From assembly GCA_032622095.1 (NCBI GenBank), contig CP136063.1:38292106-38356105 (forward strand): a stretch of 64,000 bases of DNA. Reading direction: 5' to 3'. Shown here piece after piece: positions 23,646 to 35,808 of the stretch (the stretch's first letter is position 1; every line of letters starts with the position of its first letter). Under the pieces are notes generated by a model. That model was not told the origin of the DNA and ran no database searches. It worked only from the letters and a program-made list of their open reading frames with translations. Origin of the DNA: Siphonodentalium dalli (taxonomy: Eukaryota; Mollusca; Scaphopoda; Gadilida; Siphonodentaliidae). The translations under genes and the position numbers were made by a program.

Positions 23646-24115
23646 CTCGCTCTTTTGTTTTGGTGATAACGGTACCCAGGTTCTGAAAATTGTGATAAAG
23701 GTACACAGGCTGTGAAAAATCGTAATAAGCTATCCAGGTTCATCGAATCTCAAATTAAACGAGATTTAAATATCTTTGCTTGAAATTCGTTTGATTTTAA
23801 GCTGTTGCTTTCAGTTTTAAATTGTTTGAACTGCTATAAATCTAAAGAATTTAGTCAACTAATGTATCCTTTGATATGTTTTCCTGCAGTGTACCATAAA
23901 ATAACACGAAATAATGTCACCAAAATATTCTTACGCAGGATTTGTGATTTTATTTTTCAGATGAAATGCCTGAGAACAAGTCAGTTGTGTTGTGTAGCAC
24001 CTGTGGCAAGTAGTTTGGTTCGAAGTCAGGCATCGTTGCCCATACACGTGGCTACAGGAAAGAGGATTTAAAGTTTCTGGTTGTTTTTATATTTAATAAA
24101 AAGAGAATCTTGTAA
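22916..24115 (+). pseudogene. Two-exon zinc-finger-like gene relic inside the hAT-like element
   Basis: Exon 1 (22916-22958) begins at ATG in a good context (AAAATGG) and reads MAEATESTSRNEEK plus one extra base, followed by a GT donor (GGTAATAAAC). Exon 2 begins at 23961 after the acceptor TTTTATTTTTCAG. Joining them keeps phase (G plus AT gives Asp). It continues EMPENKSVVLCSTCGK, an in-frame TAG at 24011-24013, then FGSKSGIVAHTRGYRKED, and stops at 24113-24115. CxxCGK-x-F...H is the start of a C2H2-type finger, but the second histidine is missing. An AATAAA stands at 24095-24100. Exon 1 is duplicated at 25961-26003 and, damaged, near 25156-25200, both on the minus strand. This is probably a decayed gene carried or captured by the element. 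Confidence 0.45.
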
Positions 24116-24993
24116 CATTGTTTTATTGTTTTGTTAATTGGTCACACCATCATAGTTTGTTTTACACGAAGTGCATATACTGGGTACTAAATATGCAGGA
24201 AGTAATCCGTGTTGTTGGAGGCATATCCTGCAATAATCATTACCCGACCCCGCGTCTTCTGAATCTATGGCTTCCTCGACCAAAGTGTAGACAGTTCCGC
24301 GCTTGGTGCAGTACGAAAGGCTCCTATATATAAAAGGGATTAACTTGGGGACAAGTTGCCAATAAATGTGAAAATAAGAGTAACTCAAACACTAATTATG
24401 CGAATATGCAGCTTAGAGGTAAATTGAAAACGGGCTAATAATTAAGATATTATTGTTACACGGACTATGTATCTATCAGAGAAATGTTTACTGGTTTGTT
24501 GAGGTATAATTATGATAGTGCATGGGCTATGTGTCATGCATTTAGTGAAACCCGAAAGGCATGGTACTTACCTCGCTGACAGTTAGGCCTACCTCAATAA
24601 AGGTCCACGACACCACATGGAAAATAATCCTCAAATTTAGAAACGTGTAGACGCTTATACATGCAGTGTATTGTGAATAAACGGATCTGACCACAAATAA
24701 GCCCGAGGACACTTTAAAGCAGCCCCTATGATTTTAGCTATATTGGGAATGCCGTTTCGACGAGGTGTGATTGATAGGACCTTAGTCCAAAAAGTATGAC
24801 ATTAAAAGACAGAATAACGCCCTATCGGTGTCAATGCAGCGAAATATTTGGACTGCTGCCATTGTGTTCTATATATTACACGTTTTGGGAAATTTGATAA
24901 CATAATTGACAATGGCTAGTATTATTTTGTTGCCATTAATCGATTCTGATAACTAAAGCGTATTGTGAAGAAATGTTGTTATTGTTGTATCTT

Positions 24994-25034
24994 GATGATA
25001 TGGGGACCCCTTGATCGGATTGAGTACCTTTCAA
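24994..25034. repeat. Solo family-A MITE end
   Basis: GGGGACCCCTTGATCGGATTGAG-type sequence, ending TGAGTACCTTTCAA, is the inverse of the left terminus of the family-A MITEs. The rest of that element is absent and the terminal TTAA is changed to TCAA. Confidence 0.6.
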
Positions 25035-25155
25035 TGCGTTAAACAAGTGTGCATTTTGACACACACGAGGTATCTGATCTGCTTGTTTGAAAACTATTGT
25101 AGCATATGCTCGTAGCTGCCAAAATGCTCTGTAGTGTGTCATATCCTATTTGATA

Positions 25156-25200
25156 GCATTATTGCTCGTTTCGCGTTGTGTTTTCTGTCGCCTCCGCCAT
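25156..25200 (-). pseudogene. Third, damaged copy of the captured first exon
   Basis: On the minus strand from 25200 the sequence reads ATGGCGGAGGCGACAGAAAA and then diverges before the donor site. Downstream TTTTGGCAGCTACGAGCATA matches the intron part of both arms. The copy ends at about 25033, where it meets a family-A MITE end. Confidence 0.6.
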
Positions 25201-25274
25201 TATTTCGTGTTATTAATTTTTCCAACATTTCATATACGGTCAATGCACTCATTGCAAAATGGTGATCAACGACC

Positions 25275-26050
25275 ATTATTGGCACAAGTATATAGCACAA
25301 TTATATGTAATTTAACCACATGTTTACATCTGGGGTACACAGTTTAATTTATTACCCAAATTGAACAGTACCGTAGTTCTGCGGTTTGCTTGGCCAATAC
25401 AGCAATATATATATAATCTTCAAGTCGACTCAGTTTATAGCGACATTCCAGTAAATGAGGCCTGCGCCTTTCCTATATGGACGGTTCAGACCAAAGTTAC
25501 TGAACTCCTTTTGTAAATTTCGCTGTAAGCCGGTTGACTCAGTTGGTGTCCTTTATTTATTCAATCGAATCTGAACAAGTTCGTGGTAACTCATCACTTA
25601 ATTGTGGTGCGTGTACACTCATCACTAATGAAAAAGCTACGATTCACAAGAAAAATACATTTCTTTTTAAAGCAGGGTCCAATAATTTGCCTACTACATT
25701 GCTTTATTTTAGTAAACATAAAATTAGAAACAATATTTTGGTCCAAGCAGAGAAAAAGCATGAACTAGAAAATGTTCGTGGAATACAGCATTAAACACAT
25801 CGCGGAAAATCCTCCGACTGACGACTTTTGGTCAGAATGTTAGAGCAAACAAATGTGAGTTTGGACACACAAGAGGTATCAGCTTGTTTGAAAAATAGTG
25901 TACATACGCTCGTAGCTTCCAAAATACTATGTACTATGTCATATCCGCCTAGTATATTACCTTTTTCTTCGTTTCTCGTTGTGTTTTCTGACGCCTCCGC
26001 CATTTTGACTGCGTGGTACAGATCAACTCGAAACCACGTGATTCCCCACC
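25275..26050 (-). repeat. Right inverted arm with first-exon fragment
   Basis: This is the reverse complement of the left arm at 22868-23645. On the minus strand it again carries the ATG-bearing exon: ATG at 26001-26003, reading MAEASENTTRNEEK, with GT donor bases at 25959-25960. A frame on the plus strand (25534-25794) and one on the minus strand of the left arm (23203-23385) are antisense products of the same arm. Confidence 0.8.
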
Positions 26051-27272
26051 GTGCATCTGGAACCTCGTGGTCCAATGTGTATAGGGTAAGTTGCCCAAAA
26101 GCTCACTGCTCATATATATATATTGGCCTCCCAGTCCCAGCGCTGGTTACTCGTGGAACGTCTGTGCTACTCGTGCAACTTGCATGTATATGTCTGTGAT
26201 GGTTCGCGTGTTCATTGCGATTGTACCATAATCGTAACGCACACGGTTTCCTCCACCAAATAAAACTAGCAATGTCGCGATATAGCCCGGCCCCAACTGC
26301 CGAAGCGAGTGAATTTCTGGTGGGAAATATTTGTATCTCGTTATCTGACATTCTTACCAGAAAAGCCTATACTATATTACTCAGCTCAATCAAATAATAT
26401 CATATTTTTATTATATATCATTCAAAATTAAAACGATATAAATATATTAAGTAAATATTATATCGTCTCCAAATTCGACCAACATCTTTAAACATCATAA
26501 TGGAATATTGTTGACCATTTAGCATTCCGACGAACAGGCCCAAGTTGGGAAACTATATATAGTTCTCTGTAATGCCGTTTGCGTATGCGCCATTCCCAAG
26601 ACACGATGCGCAATTCTGATATCGCGTGTGCCTGCTGTGGGCGACAGGGTGAAGCGTACATGCGCAGAAGAGTTTCCGTTTGCAATGACTCGAATCAGAC
26701 TCCATTGACTCCAACGTTCCAAGCTGCTGACTTTTCACGAACTTCACGCATAGTAGCCAGACAGTAGTGGCACAAAATATGAAGTTGTGTCGTGCCATTA
26801 TCATATATTAAACTGTTTTAAACTGTGATTAAATATTGCTAATATTATGTCATAGGAATTAAGTTTAATGAAACTCCTTCGTAACCTGAGTTATCTCACT
26901 GACGTTATAAAATCATCTGACATTTACCCCCATTTTTGCTTGTACCCCAACTGATCGGTACCGCCAATCTACTAAAGAATCTACTAAAAAGATTCGATTC
27001 GAGATTCAATTCGATTTCGAATAATTAACATGATTTGATTCGAGATTCGATTCGATGTTGAAATTGCCGATTCGTCGGGCCCTACTGACACCTGACACCA
27101 ATTTTTTTGGACCTACAAGAAGGAACGGTAATATTCTCAAAAAGGTCGTGGAATAATAATCACTTATGAGGAAAGTTAATATGTATACCTATATTTACTT
27201 AATAAAGTAGTTGGATTTTAGGTAATAGAAAACTATTTTCGCGCAGAAGATTTGGGTCCGACCCTTTAATAG

Positions 27273-27376
27273 TGTTGGGGCATGTTTCCTGGTGACCCAA
27301 TAAGTGTGTCAATAATAATGTATATATACATTATTATTGACACACTTATTGGGTCACCAGGAAACATGCCCCAACA
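27273..27376. repeat. Perfect 104-bp palindrome
   Basis: The two 52-bp arms start TGTTGGGGCATGTTTCCTGG and are exact inverse copies with no spacer. The centre is TGTATATATACA at 27319-27330. No mismatch is visible. It could be a very young hairpin MITE or a recent foldback event. Confidence 0.9.
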
Positions 27377-28640
27377 TTATATATAATTCTATATATCGTT
27401 GACCGTCCTAATGTCGTGCCTGTTCTAATATCATGTCATCACGTTTTTCGCTTCTCGTGAGACCTAGTGTTTCCGATGACATCATAAATTCAGTTTTAAG
27501 CTTTTCTCTGTTGACATTCCTTTTGAAAAGAAAAAAATGCTCGTAGAAATTGTTTTCAACAGGCCAGAAAGGAGACATTTAAATAAATATAAATATGATG
27601 AAATAAGTTGAAAATACATTAAATTTGTAGTTAAATACATAATTGGTTGACACATTAATTGACGTACACGCAAATCCTGGAATACGGAATACGCGTTTAT
27701 TTGGGGGGTTGAATACGGAATACGAGGCTAAAAACATTGGAATATGGTGTACCAATAGAGGGGGTGACAGCCTCATGTATATACGTTAATGTTTATTTCC
27801 GTAACATCTGTATTAAAAATACAAAATAATTGATGTATAATATGATGATACGTAAACGTAATTTGCGCCCGCTTGTTAATCGTGTGTAGGATTTGATGAT
27901 TAATTGACCGTAATTACAAAAATCATACCGGTATATGTAAATGATCATACACTAAACAAAAATTATCGTCATATTACGACAGAAACTGTTGGCAGCAATT
28001 GGATCATCAGTAAATGTCGTATTTGATCATATATTTCCAAATGATCGTAATATTATGACTGAAAATCTATCGTAAAATTACAACATCATCGTAATGTGAA
28101 TTTACGGTTTAATCGTAAAATTACATGGCCAACGTAATTTGAAGCTGAGAACCTGGTGTGAATTGAACTGTGGTTGGGTCTCAAGCAATCTACCCCTACA
28201 CACTATAAACAAATGCCAGTAAATGACATAAGTAGCTTCATGATTGATGTGATATATCGAACCTCAGAAAAATTCAACCAGGTCCACAGGTGCTAAATGT
28301 CTGCACTATACATCTACAATTATAGATAAAAATCAATGACCAACACCTAATAATCATGAAATCGACATTTCTCGTACAACAAAATTTGGGATCAAAGTTA
28401 CATAGCTTGAATAATTAGCCTAACTAATTTAGGTACCAACCTGTCCTTTCACCATGACAAAAGATAACAAACTCTGATGATCAACACCCGAGTTACAAGG
28501 TGATATGCTCGGACAGACGGAGCCCTTGACTACCTGTACTGATAAATGCCCTATCTAGAGGTGATCCCAAACATACATGTACCCTCAAATTTTCAAAACA
28601 TTTCACTAATAATTGTGAGCTTCATGGTGTGCTGATTGAT
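27377..28640. other. Gene-free sequence with repeated CGTAAT words
   Basis: At 27850-28145, CGTAAT, CGTAAAATTAC and inverse forms (ATTACG) recur about ten times without a regular period. No gene was recognised in the stretch. Confidence 0.45.
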
Positions 28641-29490
28641 TCAAATTTGAAATCCAGTATGGCCGCCGGTAGCCATGTTTAAAAAAAAAAAAATTCAGAA
28701 ATGAAAGTATAAATGACACTGCAGCTCAACTTATGCAGGGGAATAACTTAATGGTTGACAGTAAATGGAGGAATAGGAAAGGTGCTTATTGAAATGTCTA
28801 ACTCGTGCCAAAGGATTTACATGTAGTCATGCAAAGAGTAAAATCCAAGATGGCTGCTGGCGACCATATTTTTTAACCGAACGACCACAAAATGACTCGT
28901 TGCATCTACATGTCATTATTAACATCCATGACATATTTCATGAATATCCAACCAAAGCTACAACCTGTAGCCGATGCCAAAGGATTTAGTAATGCAGAGT
29001 AAAATCCAAGATGGCTGCTGGCGGCCATTTTTGTTGTTTTGTTTATCTCATACGTGGTAATTCCTATGATGGGCGAATAATAACGCCGAGGTGGTGCCTG
29101 ATTTTCAAAAACTCACGATTGTTCGAATATAATTATTTGTCTAACAACCGTCCGCGAGTAACCTTAATTCTGATCGGTTAAGATGAACGCGATTGTCCAA
29201 TCGCTGCATATGTGGCTTGGAAAGAAGAGTTCAAAGTTCAAAGTGTGTGTCGTGGTCATGGATATTTTTGGAAACAATTTTTTTCGTTTAACAGTATTGC
29301 AGATTCAATGCTCTCCCAGCGTCGAGTGTGTATACGCAGTACCCACTTAAGCCCATTTTATTTGGCCGAACGAACCCAAAATGACTCGTTCCCATCTACA
29401 TGTCAATATTAACATCCATCACAAATTTCATGATGATCAGACGAATAGTACGACCTGTAGCCCGCGCAAATGGATTTGATTTTAAACCCT
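28641..29490 (+). repeat. Degenerate repeat with AATCCAAGATGGCTGCTGGCG units
   Basis: AAATCCAAGATGGCTGCTGG occurs at 28841 and 29002 (161 bp apart), each followed by a GGC(G)ACCAT or GGCCAT word. An older form (GAAATCCAGTATGGCCGCC) is at 28649. CCAAAATGACTCGTT... CTACATGTCA occurs at about 28887 and 29377, both followed by TTAACATCCAT. It is probably a decayed tandem array of the same size class as the other ~161-bp arrays, interrupted near 29050-29340. Confidence 0.6.
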
Positions 29491-29799
29491 GACGTTCTTA
29501 ACATTGAATGACCCCAACCCGAGGAGCCTGATGTTATATAGTGTTTTGACGACATAACATACTCTTGGGCTCCAAATAAACATGCATGCACCATTATTAT
29601 TTTCGTGGGAAATTTCCCCCATGCACAGTGTTTATTTGCTATTAACGGGGACGCCCTTTGTTATTGCGTGCAATATAAAACACGGTTCGGTCCCGCTAAA
29701 TGTTGCTTGCGGCGATAACTTGTATAAATGGTTTGTTATTTTCCAACGTAACAGACAAAAACGAAGTTCACACTAAATATTGGTTGGAAAATCAAAATA
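29491..29799. other. Gene-free sequence
   Basis: No feature was recognised. Frames at 29582-29776 and 29700-29924 show no known motif. Confidence 0.4.
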
Positions 29800-30196
29800 G
29801 AGACCTTTCGCAAAATCACGAATACGATTACGGATATGGAAAATATCTACCAGTATACGGCCAAATTTCGATATTTACGCACGGTAGATCTTATATGGGA
29901 AGGCATATACCCTACTCAGATTAATGATGTGCAGATGTGTCAACAATGATGTTCCATCGGTCCTGCTTGGGGAAACTGTAGCATTATCCACGTGGTGTAT
30001 AACACACGGATAAGAAGATGGGCTCTGAAAGAGACATACATTACTTTTTCCATCAACTATATGTTTAACTGAATATAGTGGGGCATATGTCGTCTCACCA
30101 GTTAGCTATCGTGGGTAAATTGTGATAGTGGCCACCTTACTCTAGGACAATATATCCTATCCGTAATCGTAATATTGATTTTGCGAAAGGTCTCTA
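29798..30196. mobile_element. TIR element with TA flanks
   Basis: GAGACCTTTCGCAAAATCA at 29800 and its inverse at 30176-30194 continue into ACGATTACGGATA on both sides, giving arms of about 42 bp. TA stands immediately outside both ends (29798-29799 and 30195-30196). No coding capacity. Confidence 0.75.
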
Positions 30197-30217
30197 ATAT
30201 TAGAGCAGTTACCACAT

Positions 30218-30626
30218 ATGTGACCCGCCATATCAAATCCAGTCGTAAGTCGGGATTTTTGACCCTGTGCCAATGCATTCTCTTATATATTGGCCTAACA
30301 ATTGTTTACAATTTTAATAATTGTTTCTTGTATTCTTTAACAATTTTATAATTTCACCCATACAGAGCCCCAGACAAACATGAGCAGACGACACTCTGCT
30401 ATATGCTTCTATATATGTGCGGGGCTCCCTGCAGGGTAATGGATGTTTTTTTATTTTATGACCTAAAAATTGTAAGAAACATTTATTTAAAAAAAATTGT
30501 TAGACCAATGCATTCTCTTATATATGCGAGGCGACCTATGGTCGACTCGCATATATACGAGAATGCATTGGCACAGGGTAATAAAAAATCCCGACTTACG
30601 ACTGGATTTGATATGGCGGGTCACAT
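30218..30626. mobile_element. Foldback element abutting the satellite
   Basis: ATGTGACCCGCCATATCAAA, TCCAGTCGTAAGTCGGGATT and CCTGTGCCAATGCATTCTC on the left are repeated inverted on the right, giving arms of about 75 bp. The right arm contains a second complete hairpin (30505-30571). The element ends about 15 bp before the first satellite-like sequence. No target duplication was found. Confidence 0.75.
30505..30571. repeat. 67-nt near-perfect hairpin module
   Basis: CCAATGCATTCTCTTATATA and TGCGAG pair with CTCGCATATATACGAGAATG and CATTGG around a GACCTATGGTC centre. The same module, diverged, is found inside the family-C MITEs. Confidence 0.8.
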
Positions 30627-30639
30627 TGTGTTGGCCTGA

Positions 30640-31090
30640 TTATGGTCCATTTGATGTTGTTTCATACCAGTTTGTACATGGTGTTGATCTGATGTGTCCC
30701 ATCAGTGTTGTTTCATACCAGTTTGTACATGGTGTTGATCTGATGTGTCCCATCGATGTTGTTTCATACCAGTTTGTACATGGTGTTGATCTGATGTGTC
30801 CCATCGGTGTTGTTTTTAACTGTTTGTACATGGCTTTGATCGGATGTGTCCAATCGATGTTATTTTATAACAGTGTGTACATGATTTTGATTTGATGAAC
30901 CGAACACGTGAAAACTGATTTGACTTATATGTACAATCATTACAATCGATGTTATTTTATAACAGGCTGTACGCGATTTTGACCTGATGTGTCCCATCGA
31001 TGTTGTTTCAGTTTGTATATGGCTTTGATCGGATGTGTCCAATCGATATTATTTTATAACAAGTTGTACATGATATTGATCTGATGAACC
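30640..31090 (+). repeat. Degenerate left edge of the satellite, partly 51-bp units
   Basis: The first units are 51 bp: GTTGTTTCATACCAGTTTGT, ACATGGTGTTGATCTGATG, then TGTCCCATCAGT. The first 39 bp align with the first half of the 77-bp monomer. The second-half segment containing the hairpin is replaced by 12 bp. From about 30850 to 31090, 51-bp-like and 77-bp-like units alternate with many substitutions. Because 51 is divisible by three, the edge is open on both strands over a short distance; I do not consider it coding. Confidence 0.85.
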
Positions 31091-34000
31091 TGATTTTACC
31101 GATATGTACAATGATTACAATCGGTGTTGTTTTATATAGTTTGTACATGATTTTGATCTGATGAACTTGATTTGATCGATATGTACAATGATTACAATCA
31201 GTGTTGTTTTATATAGTTTGTACATGATTTTGATCTGATGAATCTGATTTTACCGATATGTACAATGATTACAATCGGTGTTGTTTTATAATAGTTTGTA
31301 CATGATTTTGATCTGATGAACCTGATTTGACCGATATGTACAATGATTACAATCGGTGTTGTTTTATAATAGTTTGTACATGATTTTGATCTGATGAACC
31401 TGATTTGACCGATATGTACAATGATTACAATCGGTGTTGTTTTATAATAGTTTGAACATGATTTTGATCTAATGAACCTGATTTGACCGATATGTACAAT
31501 GATTACAATCGGTGTTGTTTTATAATAGTTTGTACATGATTTTGATCTGATGAACCTGATTTGACCGATATGTACAATGATTACAATCGGTGTTGTTTTA
31601 TATAGTTTTCACATGATTTTGATATGATGCACCTGATTTGACCGATATGTACAATGATTACAATTGGTGTTGTTTTATAATAGTTTGTACATGATTTTGA
31701 TCTGATGAACCTGATTTGACCGATATGTACAATGATTACAATCGGTGTTGTTTTATACTAGTTTTCACATGATTTTGATATGATGCACCTGATTTGACCG
31801 ATATGTACAATGATTACAATCGGTGTTATTTTATATAGTTTGTACATGATTTTGATATGATGCACCTGATTTGACCGATATGTACAATGATTACAATCGG
31901 TGTTATTTTATATAGTTTGTACATGATTTTGATCTGATGAACCTGATTTGACCGATATGTACAATGATTACAATCGGTGTTGTTTTATATAGTTTGTACA
32001 TGATTTGATCTGATGAACCTGATTTGACCGATATGTACAATGATTACAATCGGTGTTGTTTTATATAGTTTGTACATGATTTTGATCTGATGAACCTGAT
32101 TTGACCGATATGTACAATGATTACAATCGGTGTTGTTTTATATAGTTTGTACATGATTTTGATATGATGCACCTGATTTGACCGATATGTACAATGATTA
32201 CAATCGGTGTTATTTTATTACAGTTTGCACATGATTTGATCTGATGCACCTGATTTGACCGATATGTACAACGATTACAATCGGTGTTGTTTTATATAGT
32301 TTGTACATGATTTTGATCTGATGCACCTGATTTGATCGATATGTACAATGATTACAATCGATGTTATTTTATATAGTTTTAACATGATTTTGATCTGATG
32401 CACCTGATTTGATCGATATGTACAATGATTACAATCGGTGTTGTTTTATATAGTTTGTACATGATTTTGATCTGATGAACCTGATTTGAACGATATTTAC
32501 AATGATTACAATCGGTGTTATTTTATATAGTTTGTACATGATTTTGATCTGATGCACCTGATTTGATCGATATGTACAATGATTACAATCGGTGTTATTT
32601 TATAATAGTTTGTACATGATTTTGATCTGATGAACCTGATTTGATCGATATGTACAATGATTACAATCGGTGTTATTTTATATAGTTTTAACATGATTTT
32701 GATCTGATGCACCTGATTTGATCGATATGTACAATGATTACAATCGGTGTTATTTTATATAGTTTTAACATGATTTTGATCTGATGCACCTGATTTGATC
32801 GATATGTACAATGATTACAATCGGTGTTATTTTATATAGTTTTAACATGATTTTGATCTGATGCACCTGATTTGATCGATATGTACAATGATTACAATCG
32901 GTGTTGTTTTATATAGTTTGTATATGATTTTGATCTGATGAACCTGATTTGACCGATATGTACAATGATTACAATCGATGTTATTTTATATAGTTTGTAC
33001 ATGATTTTGATCTAATGAACCTGATTTGACCGATATGTACAATGATTACAATCGGTGTTGTTTTATATAGTTTTCACATGATTTTGATCTAATGAACCTG
33101 ATTTGACCGATATGTACAATGATTACAATCGGTGTTGTTTTATATAGTTTTCACATGATTTTGATCTGATGAACCTGATTTGACCGATATGTACAATGAT
33201 TACAATCGGTGTTGTTTTATATAGTTTTCACATGATTTTGATCTGATGAACCTGATTTGATCGATATGTACAATGATTACAATCGGTGTTGTTTTATATA
33301 GTTTGTACATGATTTTGATCTGATGAACCTGATTTGACCGATATGTACAATGATTACAATCGGTGTTATTTTATATAGTTTGTACATGATTTTGATCTGA
33401 TGAACCTGATTTGACCGATATGTACAATGATTACAATCGGTGTTGTTTTATATAGTTTGTACATGATTTTGATCTGATGAACCTGATTTGACCGATATGT
33501 ACAATGATTACAATCGGTGTTATTTTATATAGTTTGTATATGATTTTGATCTAATGAACCTGATTTGACCGATATGTACAATGATTACAATCGGTGTTGT
33601 TTTATATAGTTTGTACATGATTTTGATCTGATGAACCTGATTTGACCGATATGTACAATGATTACAATCGGTGTTATTTTATATAGTTTGTATATGATTT
33701 TGATCTGATGAACCTGATTTGACCGATATGTACAATGATTACAATCGGTGTTATTTTATAACAGTTTTCACATGATTTTGATCTGATGAACCTGATTTGA
33801 TCGATATGTACAATGATTACAATCGGTGTTATTTTATATAGTTTGTACATGATTTTGATCTGATGAACCTGATTTGACCGATATGTACAATGATTACAAT
33901 CGGTGTTATTTTATATAGTTTGTACATGATTTTGATCTGATGAACCTGATTTGACCGATATGTACAATGATTACAATCGGTGTTATTTTATAATAGTTTG

Positions 34001-34884
34001 TACATGATTTTGATCTGATGAACCTGATTTGACCGATATGTACAATGATTACAATCAGTGTTGTTTTATATAGTTTGTATATGATTTTGATCTGATGAAC
34101 CTGATTTGATCGATATGTACAATGATTACAATCGGTGTTATTTTATATAGTTTGTACATGATTTTGATCTGATGAACCTGATTTGATCGATATGTACAAT
34201 GATTACAATCAGTGTTGTTTTATATAGTTTGTACATGATTTTGATCTGATGAACCTGATTTGACCGATATGTACAATGATTACAATCGGTGTTGTTTTAT
34301 ATAGTTTGTATATGATTTTGATATGATGCACCTGATTTGATCGATATGTACAATGATTACAATCGGTGTTGTTTTATATAGTTTGTACATGATTTTGATC
34401 TGATGATCCTGATTTGATCGATATGTACAATGATTACAATCGGTGTTGTTTTATATAGTTTTCACATGATTTTGATCTGATGAACCTGATTTGATCGATA
34501 TGTACAATGATTACAATCGGTGTTATTTTATATAGTTTGTACATGATTTTGATCTGATGAACCTGATTTGATCGATATGTACAATGATTACAATCGGTGT
34601 TATTTTATATAGTTTGTACATGATTTTGATCTGATGAACCTGATTTGACCGATATGTACAATGATTACAATCGGTGTTATTTTATAATAGTTTGTACATG
34701 ATTTTGATCTGATGAACCTGATTTGATCGATATGTACAATGATTACAATCGGTGTTGTTTTATATAGTTTGTACATGATTTTGATCTGATGATCCTGATT
34801 TGATCGATATGTACAATGATTACAATCAGTGTTGTTTTATATAGTTTGTACATGATTTTGATCTGATGCACCTGATTTGACCGA

Positions 34885-35448
34885 TATGTACAATGATTAC
34901 AATCGGTGTTGTTTTATATAGTTTGTACATGATTTTGATCTGATGATCCTGATTTGATCGATATGTACAATGATTACAATCGGTGTTGTTTTATATAGTT
35001 TGTACATGATTTTGATCTAATGAACCTGATTTGACCGATATGTACAATGATTACAATCGGTGTTGTTTTATATAGTTTTTACATGATTTTGATCTGATGC
35101 ACCTGATTTTACCGATATGTACAATGATTACAATCGGTGTTGTTTTATATAGTTTGTACATGATTTTGATCTGATGCACCTGATTTTACCGATATGTACA
35201 ATGATTACAATCGGTGTTGTTTTATATAGTTTGTACATGATTTTGATATGATGAACCTGATTTGACCGATATGTACAATGATTACAATCGGTGTTATTTT
35301 ATATAGTTTGTATATGATTTTGATCTAATGAAACTGATTTGATCGATATGTACAATGATTACAATCGGTGTTGTTTTATATAGTTTGTACATGATTTTGA
35401 TCTGATGAACCTGATTTGACCGATATGTACAATGATTACAATCAGTGT
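34885..35448 (+). repeat. Higher-order duplication in the satellite, copy 1 (924-bp offset)
   Basis: A run of about seven monomers with rare variants (GATGATCC, two consecutive TTTTACCGAT units, GTTTTTACATG, ATGAAACTG) is repeated in the same order at 35809-36372. The offset is 924 bp, which is twelve 77-bp monomers. Confidence 0.85.
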
Positions 35449-35808
35449 TGTTTTATATAGTTTGTACATGATTTTGATCTGATGAACCTGATTTGATCGA
35501 TATGTACAATGATTACAATCGTTGTTGTTTTATATAGTTTGTACATGATTTTGATCTGATGAACCTGATTTGATCGATATGTACAATGATTACAATCGGT
35601 GTTGTTTTATATAGTTTGTACATGATTTTGATCTGATGAACCTGATTTGACCGATATGTACAATGATTACAATCGGTGTTATTTTATATAGTTTGTACAT
35701 GATTTTGATCTGATGAACCTGATTTGACCGATATGTACAATGATTACAATCGGTGTTGTTTTATATAGTTTGTACATGATTTTGATCTGATGATCCTGAT
35801 TTGACCGA

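Larger units (their letters stand above)
22671..27084. mobile_element. hAT-like composite element with large internal inverted arms
   Basis: TAGGGCCCGACGA at 22671 and its inverse at 27072-27084 form the ends. Both are followed inward by TTCGATTCGA-rich subterminal sequence, a layout common in animal hAT elements. The 4.4-kb interior holds two ~780-bp inverted arms (22868-23645 and 25275-26050). It also holds a third, shorter copy of part of the arm (about 25033-25205) and a decayed zinc-finger exon. No hAT transposase was found, so it is non-autonomous. The flanking octamers CTGGACAT and CTGACACC agree only partly, so the target duplication is not proven. Confidence 0.65.

Noticed and set aside
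24134-24388. 84-codon minus-strand frame with CRIC...CTSC cysteines, considered as a second finger exon
   Set aside because: The cysteine spacing fits no zinc-binding family I can name and no splice signals join it to the nearby first-exon copies.
22663-27092. 8-bp hAT target duplication around the 4.4-kb element
   Set aside because: CTGGACAT and CTGACACC share only the first three bases in register. The hAT assignment rests on the ends alone and is kept at moderate confidence.
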